A DNA stretch of 64,000 nucleotides from Paenibacillus lutimineralis. GTDB taxonomy: Bacteria; Bacillota; Bacilli; Paenibacillales; Paenibacillaceae. The translations under genes and the position numbers were made by a program. The notes under the pieces are model-generated. The model had not been told where the DNA came from. It worked only from the letters and a program-made list of their open reading frames with translations, and did not search any database. This document shows, piece after piece, positions 37,610-47,109 of this stretch (positions within the stretch are counted from its first letter, which is position 1; each line of letters starts with the position of its first letter). The stretch is from assembly GCF_003991425.1 (NCBI RefSeq), contig NZ_CP034346.1:4873501-4937500 (forward strand). The letters run 5' to 3'.

Positions 37610-37866
37610 GGATTGACCCCTAGCATAAGAATTTCAGCAAATGGGGGCGCAGACATCTGAAACTATTGTGATCGGACTTATCAAGCGGTCAAGAATGACC
37701 GTTAGAGCAAGAAAGAGGACAACTTCGCTCTTCCAACGGACACTTTTGACCATTAGAAGCAAAATTGCGGGTTTCCGCAACATATTCTCCTTGTAATGGA
37801 CATCCTTGTCCGTTACAGGGGCAGAGTAACAAACAATCAACGCTAACGGTCAATAATGTCCGAGTG
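37610..37866. repeat. Degenerate palindromic repeat cluster, unit TAACGGACA...TGTCCGTTA
   Basis: Five or so drifted units: CGGTCAGGATTGACC, GCGGTCAAGAATGACCGTTAG, CAACGGACACTTTTGACCATTAG, TAATGGACATCCTTGTCCGTTAC and GCTAACGGTCAATAATGTCCG. Each unit is itself nearly palindromic. Just upstream, GGTGTTCAAAAAAGGC near 37507 resembles a tip of the long intergenic repeat. No gene is seen between 36549 and 37975. Confidence 0.6.
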
Positions 37867-37891
37867 ATTAGTCCAAACGCAAGTCAAACGC

Positions 37892-37940
37892 AAAAAGGGG
37901 CCTCTCCAAGTCGGAACATCGACTATTGAGACGGCCCCTT
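37892..37940 (-). terminator. Rho-independent terminator of the von Willebrand/MoxR operon
   Basis: Minus strand: AAGGGGCCGTCTC pairs with GAGAGGCCCCTT (one bulge), followed by TTTTT. It starts about 36 bases after the last stop of the eight-gene operon. Confidence 0.88.
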
Positions 37941-37975
37941 CTGTTGCCTGCTACGACTGTATACTCGCCGCAGCG

Positions 37976-40888
37976 CTAGCGCTTGCCGCGCTGCTTGGCT
38001 GCAAGCAGCCGGCCAAGCGCGTCCCCCGCTGGCGCGGCTTCGCCTGCGCCAGCCTGCGGCCTCCCGGCCTCCTCCTGCGGAGGAGAGGCCGGGACCTCCG
38101 CCCGCGGCGCCGGGCGCGCGGGCTCTTGCCCGCCCCGCTTCGCTTGGGGCGGGGCCGCGGGCGCGGCGGCGGGGCGATCCTGGCGATCGCCGCCGTCCGC
38201 GCCATAAAAGGCGGCTGCGCGCGACTTGCGCGCCGCCAGCCGGGCAAGCCCGGCATCCGGCACCGCCGCAGGCGGGCCGGACTGTGCCGCAGCCGCACTC
38301 GTTCCAGTGCGGCGCCTCCATGGCCGCAGGCGCTCCGCGATGCGGCCCCAGGGCAGCGACATCCGCCGCACGGCGATGTCGGCCAGCCAGAGCAGGAGCG
38401 CCGCAATCAGCAGCGGGCGCTCCCAATCATGCGGCTCGGCGTAGCCCGCCGCACGATAGTTCAGCGCTTCGCCAGGCTTATCCCAGCTCAGCACCCGCCC
38501 GCCGGACAACTCGGCCAGAGCGGCGAGCTTGTCCGGCGGGTTCCCTGATGCAAGCGAATATTCGGGAGAATACGGGACAACGAAGCCGCTCCCTGAACCA
38601 TAGTTTGGCCGGAGCCCGTCCCCGTCCTCTTCCCCCTGTAGCTGCACTAGAAAAGAACCCGGATCGCTCACCTCTAACGAGCCTGTGTAAATCCCTGGAG
38701 AAGTCTGAAGGAGCGGCACCCGCTGTTCCGGTACGGTTTCCGAACTGATTACTGCATCGAGCTTCCCAGGCAGAGCTTCGTCGTCTGCATGAACTTCGAA
38801 ACGGACCTCATTGCCTTCAACCGTTGTCTGCACAGCATAATCCGAAGCCGTGAACTGCGGTAACGTCCACTTCACCATCTCCGCAAAAATCTCGGCAAAC
38901 CTCGACCAACCTACCCAATCTCGCGACCATTTGCCGGTCATATCGCTAGTCCAGGCTACAGTACGCCCTGAACCGTACTGCCAGCGCGCTAGCAATGGAT
39001 CAGGTTCAGGGCTGGACAGAACCGTCTGCGCTGTTATTTTTGGTGTAGCGGCCACATAACCATAAATCTGCGGAAGCCCGTCAGCGAACAAAGACTGCCA
39101 ATCACCAGGCTGTACTAACGCAGGAACGAACGGTTTGTTCACCACATACGTTCTGGATATCATCGCTGCCTCACGGCTAAAGATGGCCGGCAGTGTCGTT
39201 GCATCCTGAACATAATAGTAGCGCCCCTTGGCCCCCTCTGCCAGCGACTCCAGCAGCCGCACATCCGCGTCTTCGCCGACAGCCACGGTGGACATCGTAA
39301 TTTTCTCCTCTAGCATCGTGTTCAGCAGATCGTTGTAACCGGAACTACCTGCCGATTGGCCGTCTGTTAGAAGAATAATATGCTTACGCTGTGCCTCGAC
39401 ATCAAGCATCTTCTTCGTCGCATCAGCAACCGCAGGATAAATATCCGTACCACCAGCGCTCGGAATGCTATTGATCTGAGACAGAACATATTCTTTATCG
39501 CTGAGAACCTGTGGCTCAACTACCCACCAGGGATGATCATCAAATGCCACTACGCCCACGGTATCCTTCGCCCTGAGCAGCTCAACCGTGCGCATCGCCG
39601 ATTCCTTGGCCAGCTTGAGCTTATCTCCTTCCATGCTTCCGGAACGGTCAATCACCAGAATCAGACCGAGCGATGGAACCTCCCGCTTGCCCTCCAGCTC
39701 CATCGATACTGGCAGCAGCTTCTCAATCGGCGTCTTAAAATAACCGCCCATTCCAAAACTGTCTTCTCCGCCGATCATCACGAATCCGATGCCGTAAGAA
39801 CGTACCGCTTGTTCAATCAGCTCCATCTGCTTGCCACCAACCTGCTCACCGGATACATTATTGAAAATTATACTGTCATATCCAGCATACTTCGCTAGCT
39901 CCAGCGGCAGCATCCCGGGGGCAGTGACCTCATAGTTGATCAAGCTGGATTTCAGCGAATTTTCCAAATTGGTGCTCGTACTCGCTTCTCCTTCTACGAT
40001 CAGCACCTTAGGGCTCCCTGTTACTCTCGTAAAAGCGTAGGACACATTGTTCGCCGCCTGCTCGTCACCAGAGGCGAACACCTCGGCCCGATAGCGATGC
40101 ATCCCGGTTTTTCGAGCCAGGCCCTGCAAAGCCACACGGTTCTCTCCGCGCTCCAGCGTCAGCTTAGTACGGCCAATCTCCTCATTATCTTCATAGAGCC
40201 TCAGCTCCCCTTCTCCGGCAAAAGTGCTCTGCACTGTAACCTCGAAGCTGAACGACTCAGCCTGATACAGCTTGTCCGGCATCTTGAGGGACTCTATCGC
40301 CACATCCTGAACCGGCTTACGCTCACTCGGCAGTACATCAAGCGTAACTCCACGTTCCCGCAACAACAGAGCAGCGGAGTGTACATCGCCTACATTCTCT
40401 TCCCCATCTGAAATGAGAACGATCCGTCCGCCCCCATGCCCACTGAACAAGCTGCCTGCTAATTGAAGCCCCTTTTCGAGATTTGTAAATTGCGGGTTTA
40501 TCGCCGCTTTCGAGCCAGGATTTGCCGACCAGGAAGTATCAAGACTCTTCTCCACGACGGCATCAAGCCCCGACCCGACGATGCCCAGGTTGTCACGGGG
40601 ATTTTTGTCCTGAACCGCTTCATTCATCCACCCCAATGCTGGCTCACCCTCCGGCATACTTGCCGAACGGTCGACGACAAACACCATTTCCTTGTCGTAC
40701 ACCATTCTGAATGTATGGAAGCCTGACATCACTAGGACAAGCAGTATCGCTATCGTGATTCTGAGGCCGATCGCCCACTTTCTCCTCGCTCCGCTTAAGC
40801 GGAAGTCACTGCGGAAGGCATAAACAGCAAAGACAGCAACCGCGATTAATAACAATAAGAACAAGGGATGCTCAAATTGAACGCCCAC
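37976..40888 (-). CDS. Membrane protein with two von Willebrand factor A domains
   Basis: A 970-residue protein that starts with two membrane segments (PLFLLLLIAVAVFAVYAF and IAILLVLVMS). Two MIDAS-type metal sites mark the VWA domains: VVDRSASMPEG near residue 80 and VIDRSGSMEGDK near residue 420. Between them is a glutamine-amidotransferase-like segment, and a late membrane helix (LLIAALLLWLADIAV) precedes a very Ala/Pro/Arg-rich, probably disordered tail of about 120 residues. GTG 40888 is chosen, with GGGGGGTG 8 bases before it; the frame overlaps the preceding gene by 17 bases. In other bacteria such proteins work with MoxR ATPases in assembling or checking envelope proteins; the partner here is unknown. 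Confidence 0.85.
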   Translation of the reverse strand: MGVQFEHPLFLLLLIAVAVFAVYAFRSDFRLSGARRKWAIGLRITIAILLVLVMSGFHTFRMVYDKEMVFVVDRSASMPEGEPALGWMNEAVQDKNPRDNLGIVGSGLDAVVEKSLDTSWSANPGSKAAINPQFTNLEKGLQLAGSLFSGHGGGRIVLISDGEENVGDVHSAALLLRERGVTLDVLPSERKPVQDVAIESLKMPDKLYQAESFSFEVTVQSTFAGEGELRLYEDNEEIGRTKLTLERGENRVALQGLARKTGMHRYRAEVFASGDEQAANNVSYAFTRVTGSPKVLIVEGEASTSTNLENSLKSSLINYEVTAPGMLPLELAKYAGYDSIIFNNVSGEQVGGKQMELIEQAVRSYGIGFVMIGGEDSFGMGGYFKTPIEKLLPVSMELEGKREVPSLGLILVIDRSGSMEGDKLKLAKESAMRTVELLRAKDTVGVVAFDDHPWWVVEPQVLSDKEYVLSQINSIPSAGGTDIYPAVADATKKMLDVEAQRKHIILLTDGQSAGSSGYNDLLNTMLEEKITMSTVAVGEDADVRLLESLAEGAKGRYYYVQDATTLPAIFSREAAMISRTYVVNKPFVPALVQPGDWQSLFADGLPQIYGYVAATPKITAQTVLSSPEPDPLLARWQYGSGRTVAWTSDMTGKWSRDWVGWSRFAEIFAEMVKWTLPQFTASDYAVQTTVEGNEVRFEVHADDEALPGKLDAVISSETVPEQRVPLLQTSPGIYTGSLEVSDPGSFLVQLQGEEDGDGLRPNYGSGSGFVVPYSPEYSLASGNPPDKLAALAELSGGRVLSWDKPGEALNYRAAGYAEPHDWERPLLIAALLLWLADIAVRRMSLPWGRIAERLRPWRRRTGTSAAAAQSGPPAAVPDAGLARLAARKSRAAAFYGADGGDRQDRPAAAPAAPPQAKRGGQEPARPAPRAEVPASPPQEEAGRPQAGAGEAAPAGDALGRLLAAKQRGKR

Positions 40889-43043
40889 GCTGATACACCC
40901 CCCATTCGGCAAAAATAACGATAAAAGCGAGCAGCGCGATCAGGAAAGCAAGCGAGTGCCTGCTCGAAAAATCTCCGTGCCCTTCTCCCGCCCTAGCTGT
41001 CTGCCCGGACTCGCTTTCCTGTACTGCTGTGCTATTCCCTGCACCGTCAGCTACTTCAGTTCCAGACTGTTCCATCTGCTCGCCGCCCTGCGCTGCAGCA
41101 GCCGGCTGCAATGGCCACACTATTTGAGTGGACGATTCCAGCGGACTGGCCGTCGTCTGTAAATAGTAACTGGCCAACTCATTCCCATCCACATCTCGCT
41201 GCATGAACCGCCACAACCCAGGAATCGCCGGTGCTGTCTGCTCAGCCAATATGCTTCCGTCCTGTACTTCTGCTAGAATATCAGCAGCTTTGCTTAACAG
41301 CGCATACCCGCTGACCGGAGTCCATCCCCCCTGCTTGGCATCGGCACTCACTGGAATGGCGACCTTAGCTTCAACCATAGCCCTACCAAGGCCAGTCGCC
41401 CTTCCAGATTGCAGCCACTCCACCGCATTATGCACCAGTATCGGAAATTCGGGACGCAAAGGTAGATCACTATCCTCAAGTGCAAACAGAAATCCGAGTC
41501 TAGCCGTACCAGCTTCGCTTCCTGCATAGATCGCCGGCAATCCGTCGATTTTCATAATTGTCTTGGCCCATTCAGGTACCTGCGCTTGATGAAGGAAGCC
41601 TGTTGGTGAATCCTTTAACGAAAAATAACGGGTCAGAGGATGATCCTCTAATTTCAGTTCTCCGCTTGATAATTGGAGCTTGTCGCCCGTTCCTCCGATG
41701 GTCCAAAGCGGAGTACGGGATACCAGTTCCGCCCAAGCTCCTTGCTGCATGTAATTCGGCATAATGCCATCAGCAACAATGATATCCGGCGTTTGCTCCG
41801 GAAGCTTGGGCTCTGTCACCGCTCCATCTCCGTCCTCTTCAGCAGGAGTCATACGGATTACGCTCGCTCCGGCGAGCTGCAGCGCTTTTTCCAGGAATAG
41901 ATTGCCACGAGAGACTAACAGCACATTAGGAGCGGCATGCTGTTCCTGAAATGCATAGGCCTCATTATCCAATAGATAAGGATCTCCTGGACTCAGCGCA
42001 AGCCGATAAACCTGCGCCGCAGGTAGCTCGGCAAATGATTCCGTGACAGCTTGTCCCGCGCTAATCACAACTTGTCGTGAAGCCAATAGCCTGTCGTCCC
42101 CGTATAGATCCAATTTGGCCTCAAGGTCATCGCTTCCATCATTGCGAACGATGCCAACCCCATCTACCGTCCCTGAAGTCTCCTTACTTCGTACCCCGAA
42201 CTGTTCAATGGCAGCATTACCGGACTTCGCATCTCCAATCGTCATAATACTGACAGGAACATCGAATAGAATATCGTCAGACCGCTCCATCCAACGCCCA
42301 TCGGTAAAAATAACGACCTGCGCCTCCGGATCATCCTTCGTCATGGCCGCAGCCAGGGACAGCGTCTCACGATACGCGGATACCCCATAGTCCACAGCTA
42401 ACGCCGATATCGCTTGCTTCCATTTGCCGCGATCACTCTCCCGCGACAGAAGCACCTCCGGCTTACTGCCTAATTTAAGCAGCGTCAACTCGCTCTTCTT
42501 GCTCAGAGAAGCGGTAAACTCGCTTAGCTCACCTTTTAGCCGCTCCATTCGGCTAATCGTTCCGATCTGCCTTACGTCTTTTCCAGCCAAGCCGGTCGTC
42601 ATGGTCTTTCCAGCTTGCTGTTGAACGAGTTCACTCCCGGTCTGCGTGCCCGGACTCCCTGCTTCCCGACCAAGCTTACCACTCTCGGCACCCGTATCGC
42701 CGGCCCGATCGGCCCCCTGCTCCGCATGCTCGTCCCAGATCGTACTCATGCTCGCCGAGGCATCAATAATCACTATCGTATGTTTACTGCCGCCCTGGAC
42801 CCATAAATATGGTGCCATAAGCGCAAATACGAGCAGTGCAGCCGCAAGCAACTGCAGCCACAGCAGCAGACGGTTCTGCAGCTTCTGCCAAGGACGGTTC
42901 GCCTCAATGTTGCGGAGAACATGATTCCATAGCAGGTGGCTCGATACCGTCGTATCTATGTATTTTCGCTTGAACAGATACATGAGCAGAATGACCGGAA
43001 TGGCCAAACCGAACCATAGGCCGGACCACAGCGCTATCCCCAT
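40872..43043 (-). CDS. BatA/VWA-type membrane protein
   Basis: A 723-residue protein with the usual N-terminal BatA arrangement: a hydrophobic segment (GLAIPVILLMYLF), a basic stretch, and a second one (WLQLLAAALLVFALMAPYL). A VWA-like domain with IIDASASMS follows near residue 95; it is interrupted by a Gly/Glu/Gln-rich low-complexity insert of about 50 residues. One more membrane helix stands at the very end (SLAFLIALLAFIVIFAEWGVY). ATG 43043 has AGGAGGGG upstream; the longer frame reads into a repeat tip. It is seventh of eight genes in the MoxR operon. Confidence 0.85.
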   Translation of the reverse strand: MGIALWSGLWFGLAIPVILLMYLFKRKYIDTTVSSHLLWNHVLRNIEANRPWQKLQNRLLLWLQLLAAALLVFALMAPYLWVQGGSKHTIVIIDASASMSTIWDEHAEQGADRAGDTGAESGKLGREAGSPGTQTGSELVQQQAGKTMTTGLAGKDVRQIGTISRMERLKGELSEFTASLSKKSELTLLKLGSKPEVLLSRESDRGKWKQAISALAVDYGVSAYRETLSLAAAMTKDDPEAQVVIFTDGRWMERSDDILFDVPVSIMTIGDAKSGNAAIEQFGVRSKETSGTVDGVGIVRNDGSDDLEAKLDLYGDDRLLASRQVVISAGQAVTESFAELPAAQVYRLALSPGDPYLLDNEAYAFQEQHAAPNVLLVSRGNLFLEKALQLAGASVIRMTPAEEDGDGAVTEPKLPEQTPDIIVADGIMPNYMQQGAWAELVSRTPLWTIGGTGDKLQLSSGELKLEDHPLTRYFSLKDSPTGFLHQAQVPEWAKTIMKIDGLPAIYAGSEAGTARLGFLFALEDSDLPLRPEFPILVHNAVEWLQSGRATGLGRAMVEAKVAIPVSADAKQGGWTPVSGYALLSKAADILAEVQDGSILAEQTAPAIPGLWRFMQRDVDGNELASYYLQTTASPLESSTQIVWPLQPAAAAQGGEQMEQSGTEVADGAGNSTAVQESESGQTARAGEGHGDFSSRHSLAFLIALLAFIVIFAEWGVYQRGRSI

Positions 43044-43062
43044 GCTTCTCCCCTCCTTAAGG

Positions 43063-43090
43063 TAGTTCAACAAGTCCGCTTTTTTCACCC
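43063..43090. repeat. Tip of the long intergenic repeat
   Basis: AAGGTAGTTCAACAAGTCCG followed by CTTTTTTC matches the left tip of copies A and the short copy, but the body of the element is missing. Confidence 0.45.
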
Positions 43091-43109
43091 ACAAAGCTAA
43101 CTTGACGGA

Positions 43110-43300
43110 TTAAAAAAACTGCAAATCTGCATCTTTTCATCCGCCAAATCCACTCTTTTTAAGAAAAAGAGGCAAAACTGCAAGCTTTTGTCCTCGTTTT
43201 CCGAGAATCAGGTCAAATCGTAAAGAAAAGCTGCACTTTTGCAGGTATTTTTCTCTTCAAGGGGATCTCACCGCAAAAAAGATGTATTTTTGCATGTATT
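43110..43300. repeat. Degenerate repeat cluster, unit CTGCAxxTTTGCAxxTATTTTT
   Basis: In the 282-base gap before the DUF58 gene, drifted units recur: AAAACTGCAAATCTGCATCTTTT, AAAACTGCAAGCTTTTG, AGCTGCACTTTTGCAGGTATTTTT and GATGTATTTTTGCATGTATTT. They are short near-palindromes around TGCA, with T-rich ends, in the middle of an operon, so they could act as weak attenuators on the minus strand. Confidence 0.5.
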
Positions 43301-43325
43301 TCCGCTCCACAGCAAACGAACACTC

Positions 43326-44342
43326 CTAGACCCCAATAGCCCCCGTCTTGCGCAGCGTTTCAAAAATTCCCGTCTCCAAAGGCTCGTCGCATGGGGCCAT
43401 GACATAACGGATTCCACGTTCATAGCAGTAACGGGAGATTCCTTCTGTATACCGCTCCAGGGCCGCCATATATTTCTCGAGTACCTTGCCGGTGATAGCA
43501 ACTTCTTTGCCTGTCCCTAGCTCAATATCGATCAGGCGCAGGTCCCCGCTGAGTCGTGGATTAAGTTCTTCTCTGGAAAGGATATGAACCAGTATGATCT
43601 CTTGTCTTGCCGCCTGCAACATTTCCAAGCTCTGCCTCAGCTCCTCAAGTCCACCCTCCAGCCATAGATCCGAGAAAATCCAGGCCATTCCTGGCTGCCG
43701 GGGCATGAACTGCGCGCTGCCCAGCGCCGAAGCCATATTTCCCGCCCCGCCTGCATTCACCGACTGTATAAATGAAAACAACTTCACCGCTGCTGCCTTG
43801 CTGCGCAACGGAGGAAGCGAGGCTTCCACCTTGGAGTTGAATAGATAGGCCTGCACCCGGTCTGAGCCAGCCAAGGCAATATAACCGACAGCGGCTGCCA
43901 ACTGCTTGGCATAGTACAGCTTCGAATCTCCACTAACGCCTCGTTCTTGCGAGACGATCCCGCCGAGCGAACTCCCATTCGTCGAACCCTCAGCTGTCGA
44001 CGTTTCACGATGCAATCCCGCAGCCTGTCCAGATGTCGTAGCTCCTCCTGCTCCGCGGTAATCCATTGAGGCGGACACGTCTAGATACAGGCTGATGGGA
44101 AGCTCCTGCTCATCCCAATATTGCCTTACGAATGGACGTCCCGTCCGGGAGTAGACGCTCCAATCGAAGCGGCGGATATCGTCGCCGGGAGAATATTGCC
44201 TATAATCGGCGAACTCCAGCGACGCCCCGAAGCTGCCGGAACGGCGTTTGCCCTGTGCTGTCCCCCGGACTCGTCTACCGGACATCAGCGACAGCCTTTC
44301 CAGTCGCGGCAATAGAGCCGGAGGTAGTAAAGGGGCTGTCAT
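43326..44342 (-). CDS. DUF58 domain protein
   Basis: A 338-residue soluble protein with the DUF58 signature SPGDDIRRFDWSVYSRTGRP near residue 51, followed by a VWA-like region that begins LYLDVSASMDY. A Gly/Ser-rich insert of about 40 residues lies after it. DUF58 proteins are almost always encoded beside MoxR ATPases, as here: the ATG overlaps the MoxR stop (ATGA). Binding of a client by the MoxR-DUF58 pair is the common model, without a defined reaction. Confidence 0.9.
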   Translation of the reverse strand: MTAPLLPPALLPRLERLSLMSGRRVRGTAQGKRRSGSFGASLEFADYRQYSPGDDIRRFDWSVYSRTGRPFVRQYWDEQELPISLYLDVSASMDYRGAGGATTSGQAAGLHRETSTAEGSTNGSSLGGIVSQERGVSGDSKLYYAKQLAAAVGYIALAGSDRVQAYLFNSKVEASLPPLRSKAAAVKLFSFIQSVNAGGAGNMASALGSAQFMPRQPGMAWIFSDLWLEGGLEELRQSLEMLQAARQEIILVHILSREELNPRLSGDLRLIDIELGTGKEVAITGKVLEKYMAALERYTEGISRYCYERGIRYVMAPCDEPLETGIFETLRKTGAIGV

Positions 44343-45328
44343 CGTGAACTCTCCAGCTTCGCGATAATCTCTTCAATCAGTGTATCGGTCGATATGCCCA
44401 TCGCCTGGCCTTCGAAATTCAAGAATAAGCGATGGCGCAGGGTTGGAACAGCAACTGCAGCCAGATCTCCCGTCGAGACATGCCAGCGTCCCTTGCAGAG
44501 CGCTCTTACCTTAGCGATCGCGACCATGGACTGAATTCCGCGTGGACCCGAACCGAAGCTAACGTATTTACGGACCGACTCCGGAGCTGATGCTTCCTGG
44601 GGATGGGTCATCATCAATAGAGAGATTCCATAGTCCAGCACTTCATCGGCTAACAGAATTTCTTTGGTGGCCTGCCGGATCTCCAGCAATTGCTCCGCGG
44701 TCGCCTGACGAACCACATGCGGCTGCTCCGCCGCTGTCGTTCTGTGCACAATCTGCTTCAACTCATCCGGCGTAGGATAATTGACATTGATCTTCAACAT
44801 GAAGCGATCAAGCTGAGCCTCAGGCAACGGATACGTCCCTTCGTTCTCCAACGGATTTTGCGTTGCCAGCACGAAGAAGGGCTGCGGCAGACGCCGGGTC
44901 TCTCCGCTGACGGTAACCGTCTGCTCCTGCATCGCCTCAAGCATGGCGCTCTGCGTCTTTGGAGTAGCCCGGTTAATCTCATCCGCGAGCACAATCTGGC
45001 TGAACACCGGCCCCGACTGGAACACCATCTCATTCGTCCCCTGCGGGCCGAAGCGAATGACATTCGTTCCGGTAATATCGCTCGGCATTAAATCCGGCGT
45101 AAATTGGATTCGTGAGAAGGACAATTCTAGCGTATCCGCGATCGTACGGACGAGCATCGTCTTTCCAAGCCCAGGAATCCCCTCCAGCAGGGCATGTCCC
45201 CCGGCAAAAATACACCACAGCAGTTGTTCGACGACCTCCTCCTGACCGACAATCACCTTGCCGATTTCCTCCCTTATAGTAGAGATCGTCTCTCTCCAGA
45301 CCGTAGCCTGCTCCTTCGTATCCGGCAT
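44339..45328 (-). CDS. MoxR family AAA+ ATPase
   Basis: A 329-residue AAA+ ATPase. Walker A is GIPGLGKT near residue 44, Walker B is VLADEINRATPKTQ, and sensor 1 is in FFVLATQNPLENEGTYPLPEAQLDRF, a hallmark string of MoxR proteins. MoxR ATPases act as chaperones that mature protein complexes, often with metal cofactors or at the envelope, together with the VWA and DUF58 proteins encoded next to them. It follows the coiled-coil membrane protein gene by 24 bases and overlaps the DUF58 gene. Confidence 0.93.
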   Translation of the reverse strand: MPDTKEQATVWRETISTIREEIGKVIVGQEEVVEQLLWCIFAGGHALLEGIPGLGKTMLVRTIADTLELSFSRIQFTPDLMPSDITGTNVIRFGPQGTNEMVFQSGPVFSQIVLADEINRATPKTQSAMLEAMQEQTVTVSGETRRLPQPFFVLATQNPLENEGTYPLPEAQLDRFMLKINVNYPTPDELKQIVHRTTAAEQPHVVRQATAEQLLEIRQATKEILLADEVLDYGISLLMMTHPQEASAPESVRKYVSFGSGPRGIQSMVAIAKVRALCKGRWHVSTGDLAAVAVPTLRHRLFLNFEGQAMGISTDTLIEEIIAKLESSR

Positions 45329-45352
45329 GATTTATTCCTCCCTCTCACTCAT

Positions 45353-47089
45353 TTAACTGCCCGGATCTATCTCCATGAAATAACGCTCTACAAGTCCCTG
45401 CATGCTCTGCGGCAATTCACTCCGCTCCAGCGAGCGCTTGGCCTCAGAGGCGTAATCACTATATACCTCATCATATGGGCGGCTAGTTCCGTCAAAAACG
45501 GGCGATTTCCCACCTTTTTGCACCTGACCGCCTGTAGTCGGACCTCCATCGTTCTGAACATTTCCACTGCCTTTATAATCGCGGGGCACGGTGATCAGAT
45601 TGCGACCTCCACTACCTAGCCCTGCTCCAGAGCCTCCACTACCAGCTCCGTTTCCACCGCTGCCAGTCCCGCTTCCGCTTCCTGCACCATTGCCATTCCC
45701 GCTCCCAGTCCCCGCACCGCTTGAACCACTGCCTGCGGAGGAACCATTCCCTTGAGCGGGGCCAGTTCCGCCAGATCCACTTCCCGATTGGGAACCGGAG
45801 GAGCCAGCCGAAGCTGAATCACTGCCAGCAGAACCGTCTGAACCAGTCTCTCCACCAGCACTGCCAGTTCCTGCAGAAGCTAACTGCTCAGCAAGGCCAC
45901 CCATACTCCAGCTATCAGCGACCGCCATCCCAGAGGCAGACATATCCTGAGCCAGACCGAGTCCTTGCTGGGCCAAGGCCGAAGCTAGCTCGGAGGCCTC
46001 CGCAAGCTGCTGGGCACGGGATGCAGCAGCCCCAGCATTCTCTTGAACTAGCTGCTTTAATTGCTCCATCGCCAGCTCCACCTCTTGCGCATTGCCCTCG
46101 CCTAGCGCCGCAGCCGCTTTGCTTAGTGCTTCAGCCAGCCGTTTCGCTTCCTCATCATGCTGCGGTGCTTCCGCGGATAGCCCCCGCAACTCGTCCGCCA
46201 GCTTCTTCTGCTCCGCTGGTGACAGCTTAGGCAGATCTGACTTTAGCTTGTCCATCTCTTTCCCTGCTTGCTCTTGGTCATTCTGCTGCAATCCGTTAGC
46301 AAGCTCTCCTGTAGATGGATTTGCCTTCCATTTATCTAACCATATGCTTCTCTCCTGCTGTTGAAGCTCGAGCCGATCAGACATCTCCTGCAATTTCTTC
46401 ATCGTATTCTCAAGTGCTTCAAGAGACTGCTCCCCAGCACGGCTCTCCTTCAGTGACTGCCGCAATGTCTGCAACTCTTCATCAAGGGCCTGCTTGACCA
46501 ATGGGTCCAATGACTTACTCTCAAGCTGCTCGATCATTTGATCCGCCTCTTTCACCTGCGCTTTGACCCATTGCCGCTCCTGTTTATGCTTATCGATCAC
46601 GTCATTCATCGGATTCGGCATTATAATAAACGCAGCAGCTACGGCAAACCCTAACCCTACAAATATCCACCATTTTGGTTTACGTGTGAGAGGAAGATTG
46701 CTCTTCAGCCTGGAAATAAACGCTGCGCCATATTCCTCGGCCTGCAATCGCTGCTGCCTAGCCAGCTGGCTATCTGATTCCGCAAACGCTAGTGCTGTAA
46801 CCATTAAGTCCTCGGCTTCACCGCGTTGGTTCAAGCGATCCATCGTCTTGGCAGACAATTTGTTGGGTACATGAGCAAACCAGCCCCAGAGTCCACCTAC
46901 AATTGGTACAAGCAGCAGGCAGGCCGCAGCATACGCCCATATCGCTTCAATCGGCCACAGCCGCCCGGCAATGAGACAGACCAAGGCACAGGCAATGCCG
47001 ATCAATAGACCCATCCTTGCTTGATCTAATGCGCGCAGCCATTTCAGGCGCTGGCGTACGATCTCCAGCTGGTGGTATATCGTCTCCAA
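45353..47089 (-). CDS. Membrane protein with coiled-coil and Gly/Ser-rich region (DUF4175-like)
   Basis: A 578-residue protein not recognised with certainty. Two membrane segments near the N-terminus (MGLLIGIACALVCLIAG and IWAYAAACLLLVPIVG) are followed by another (WIFVGLGFAVAAAFIIM), then a long Glu/Gln/Leu-rich coiled-coil region (about residues 180-390) and roughly 90 residues made almost only of Gly, Ser, Ala and Asn, before a short conserved end (RPYDEVYSDYASEAKRSLER). Such proteins are common beside MoxR/DUF58 genes. TTG 47089 has GAGGGGG upstream; ATG 47107 has no ribosome site and lies almost at the border of the intergenic repeat. Confidence 0.75.
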   Translation of the reverse strand: METIYHQLEIVRQRLKWLRALDQARMGLLIGIACALVCLIAGRLWPIEAIWAYAAACLLLVPIVGGLWGWFAHVPNKLSAKTMDRLNQRGEAEDLMVTALAFAESDSQLARQQRLQAEEYGAAFISRLKSNLPLTRKPKWWIFVGLGFAVAAAFIIMPNPMNDVIDKHKQERQWVKAQVKEADQMIEQLESKSLDPLVKQALDEELQTLRQSLKESRAGEQSLEALENTMKKLQEMSDRLELQQQERSIWLDKWKANPSTGELANGLQQNDQEQAGKEMDKLKSDLPKLSPAEQKKLADELRGLSAEAPQHDEEAKRLAEALSKAAAALGEGNAQEVELAMEQLKQLVQENAGAAASRAQQLAEASELASALAQQGLGLAQDMSASGMAVADSWSMGGLAEQLASAGTGSAGGETGSDGSAGSDSASAGSSGSQSGSGSGGTGPAQGNGSSAGSGSSGAGTGSGNGNGAGSGSGTGSGGNGAGSGGSGAGLGSGGRNLITVPRDYKGSGNVQNDGGPTTGGQVQKGGKSPVFDGTSRPYDEVYSDYASEAKRSLERSELPQSMQGLVERYFMEIDPGS

Positions 47090-47109
47090 GCCAATCCCCC
47101 TCTCCATTT

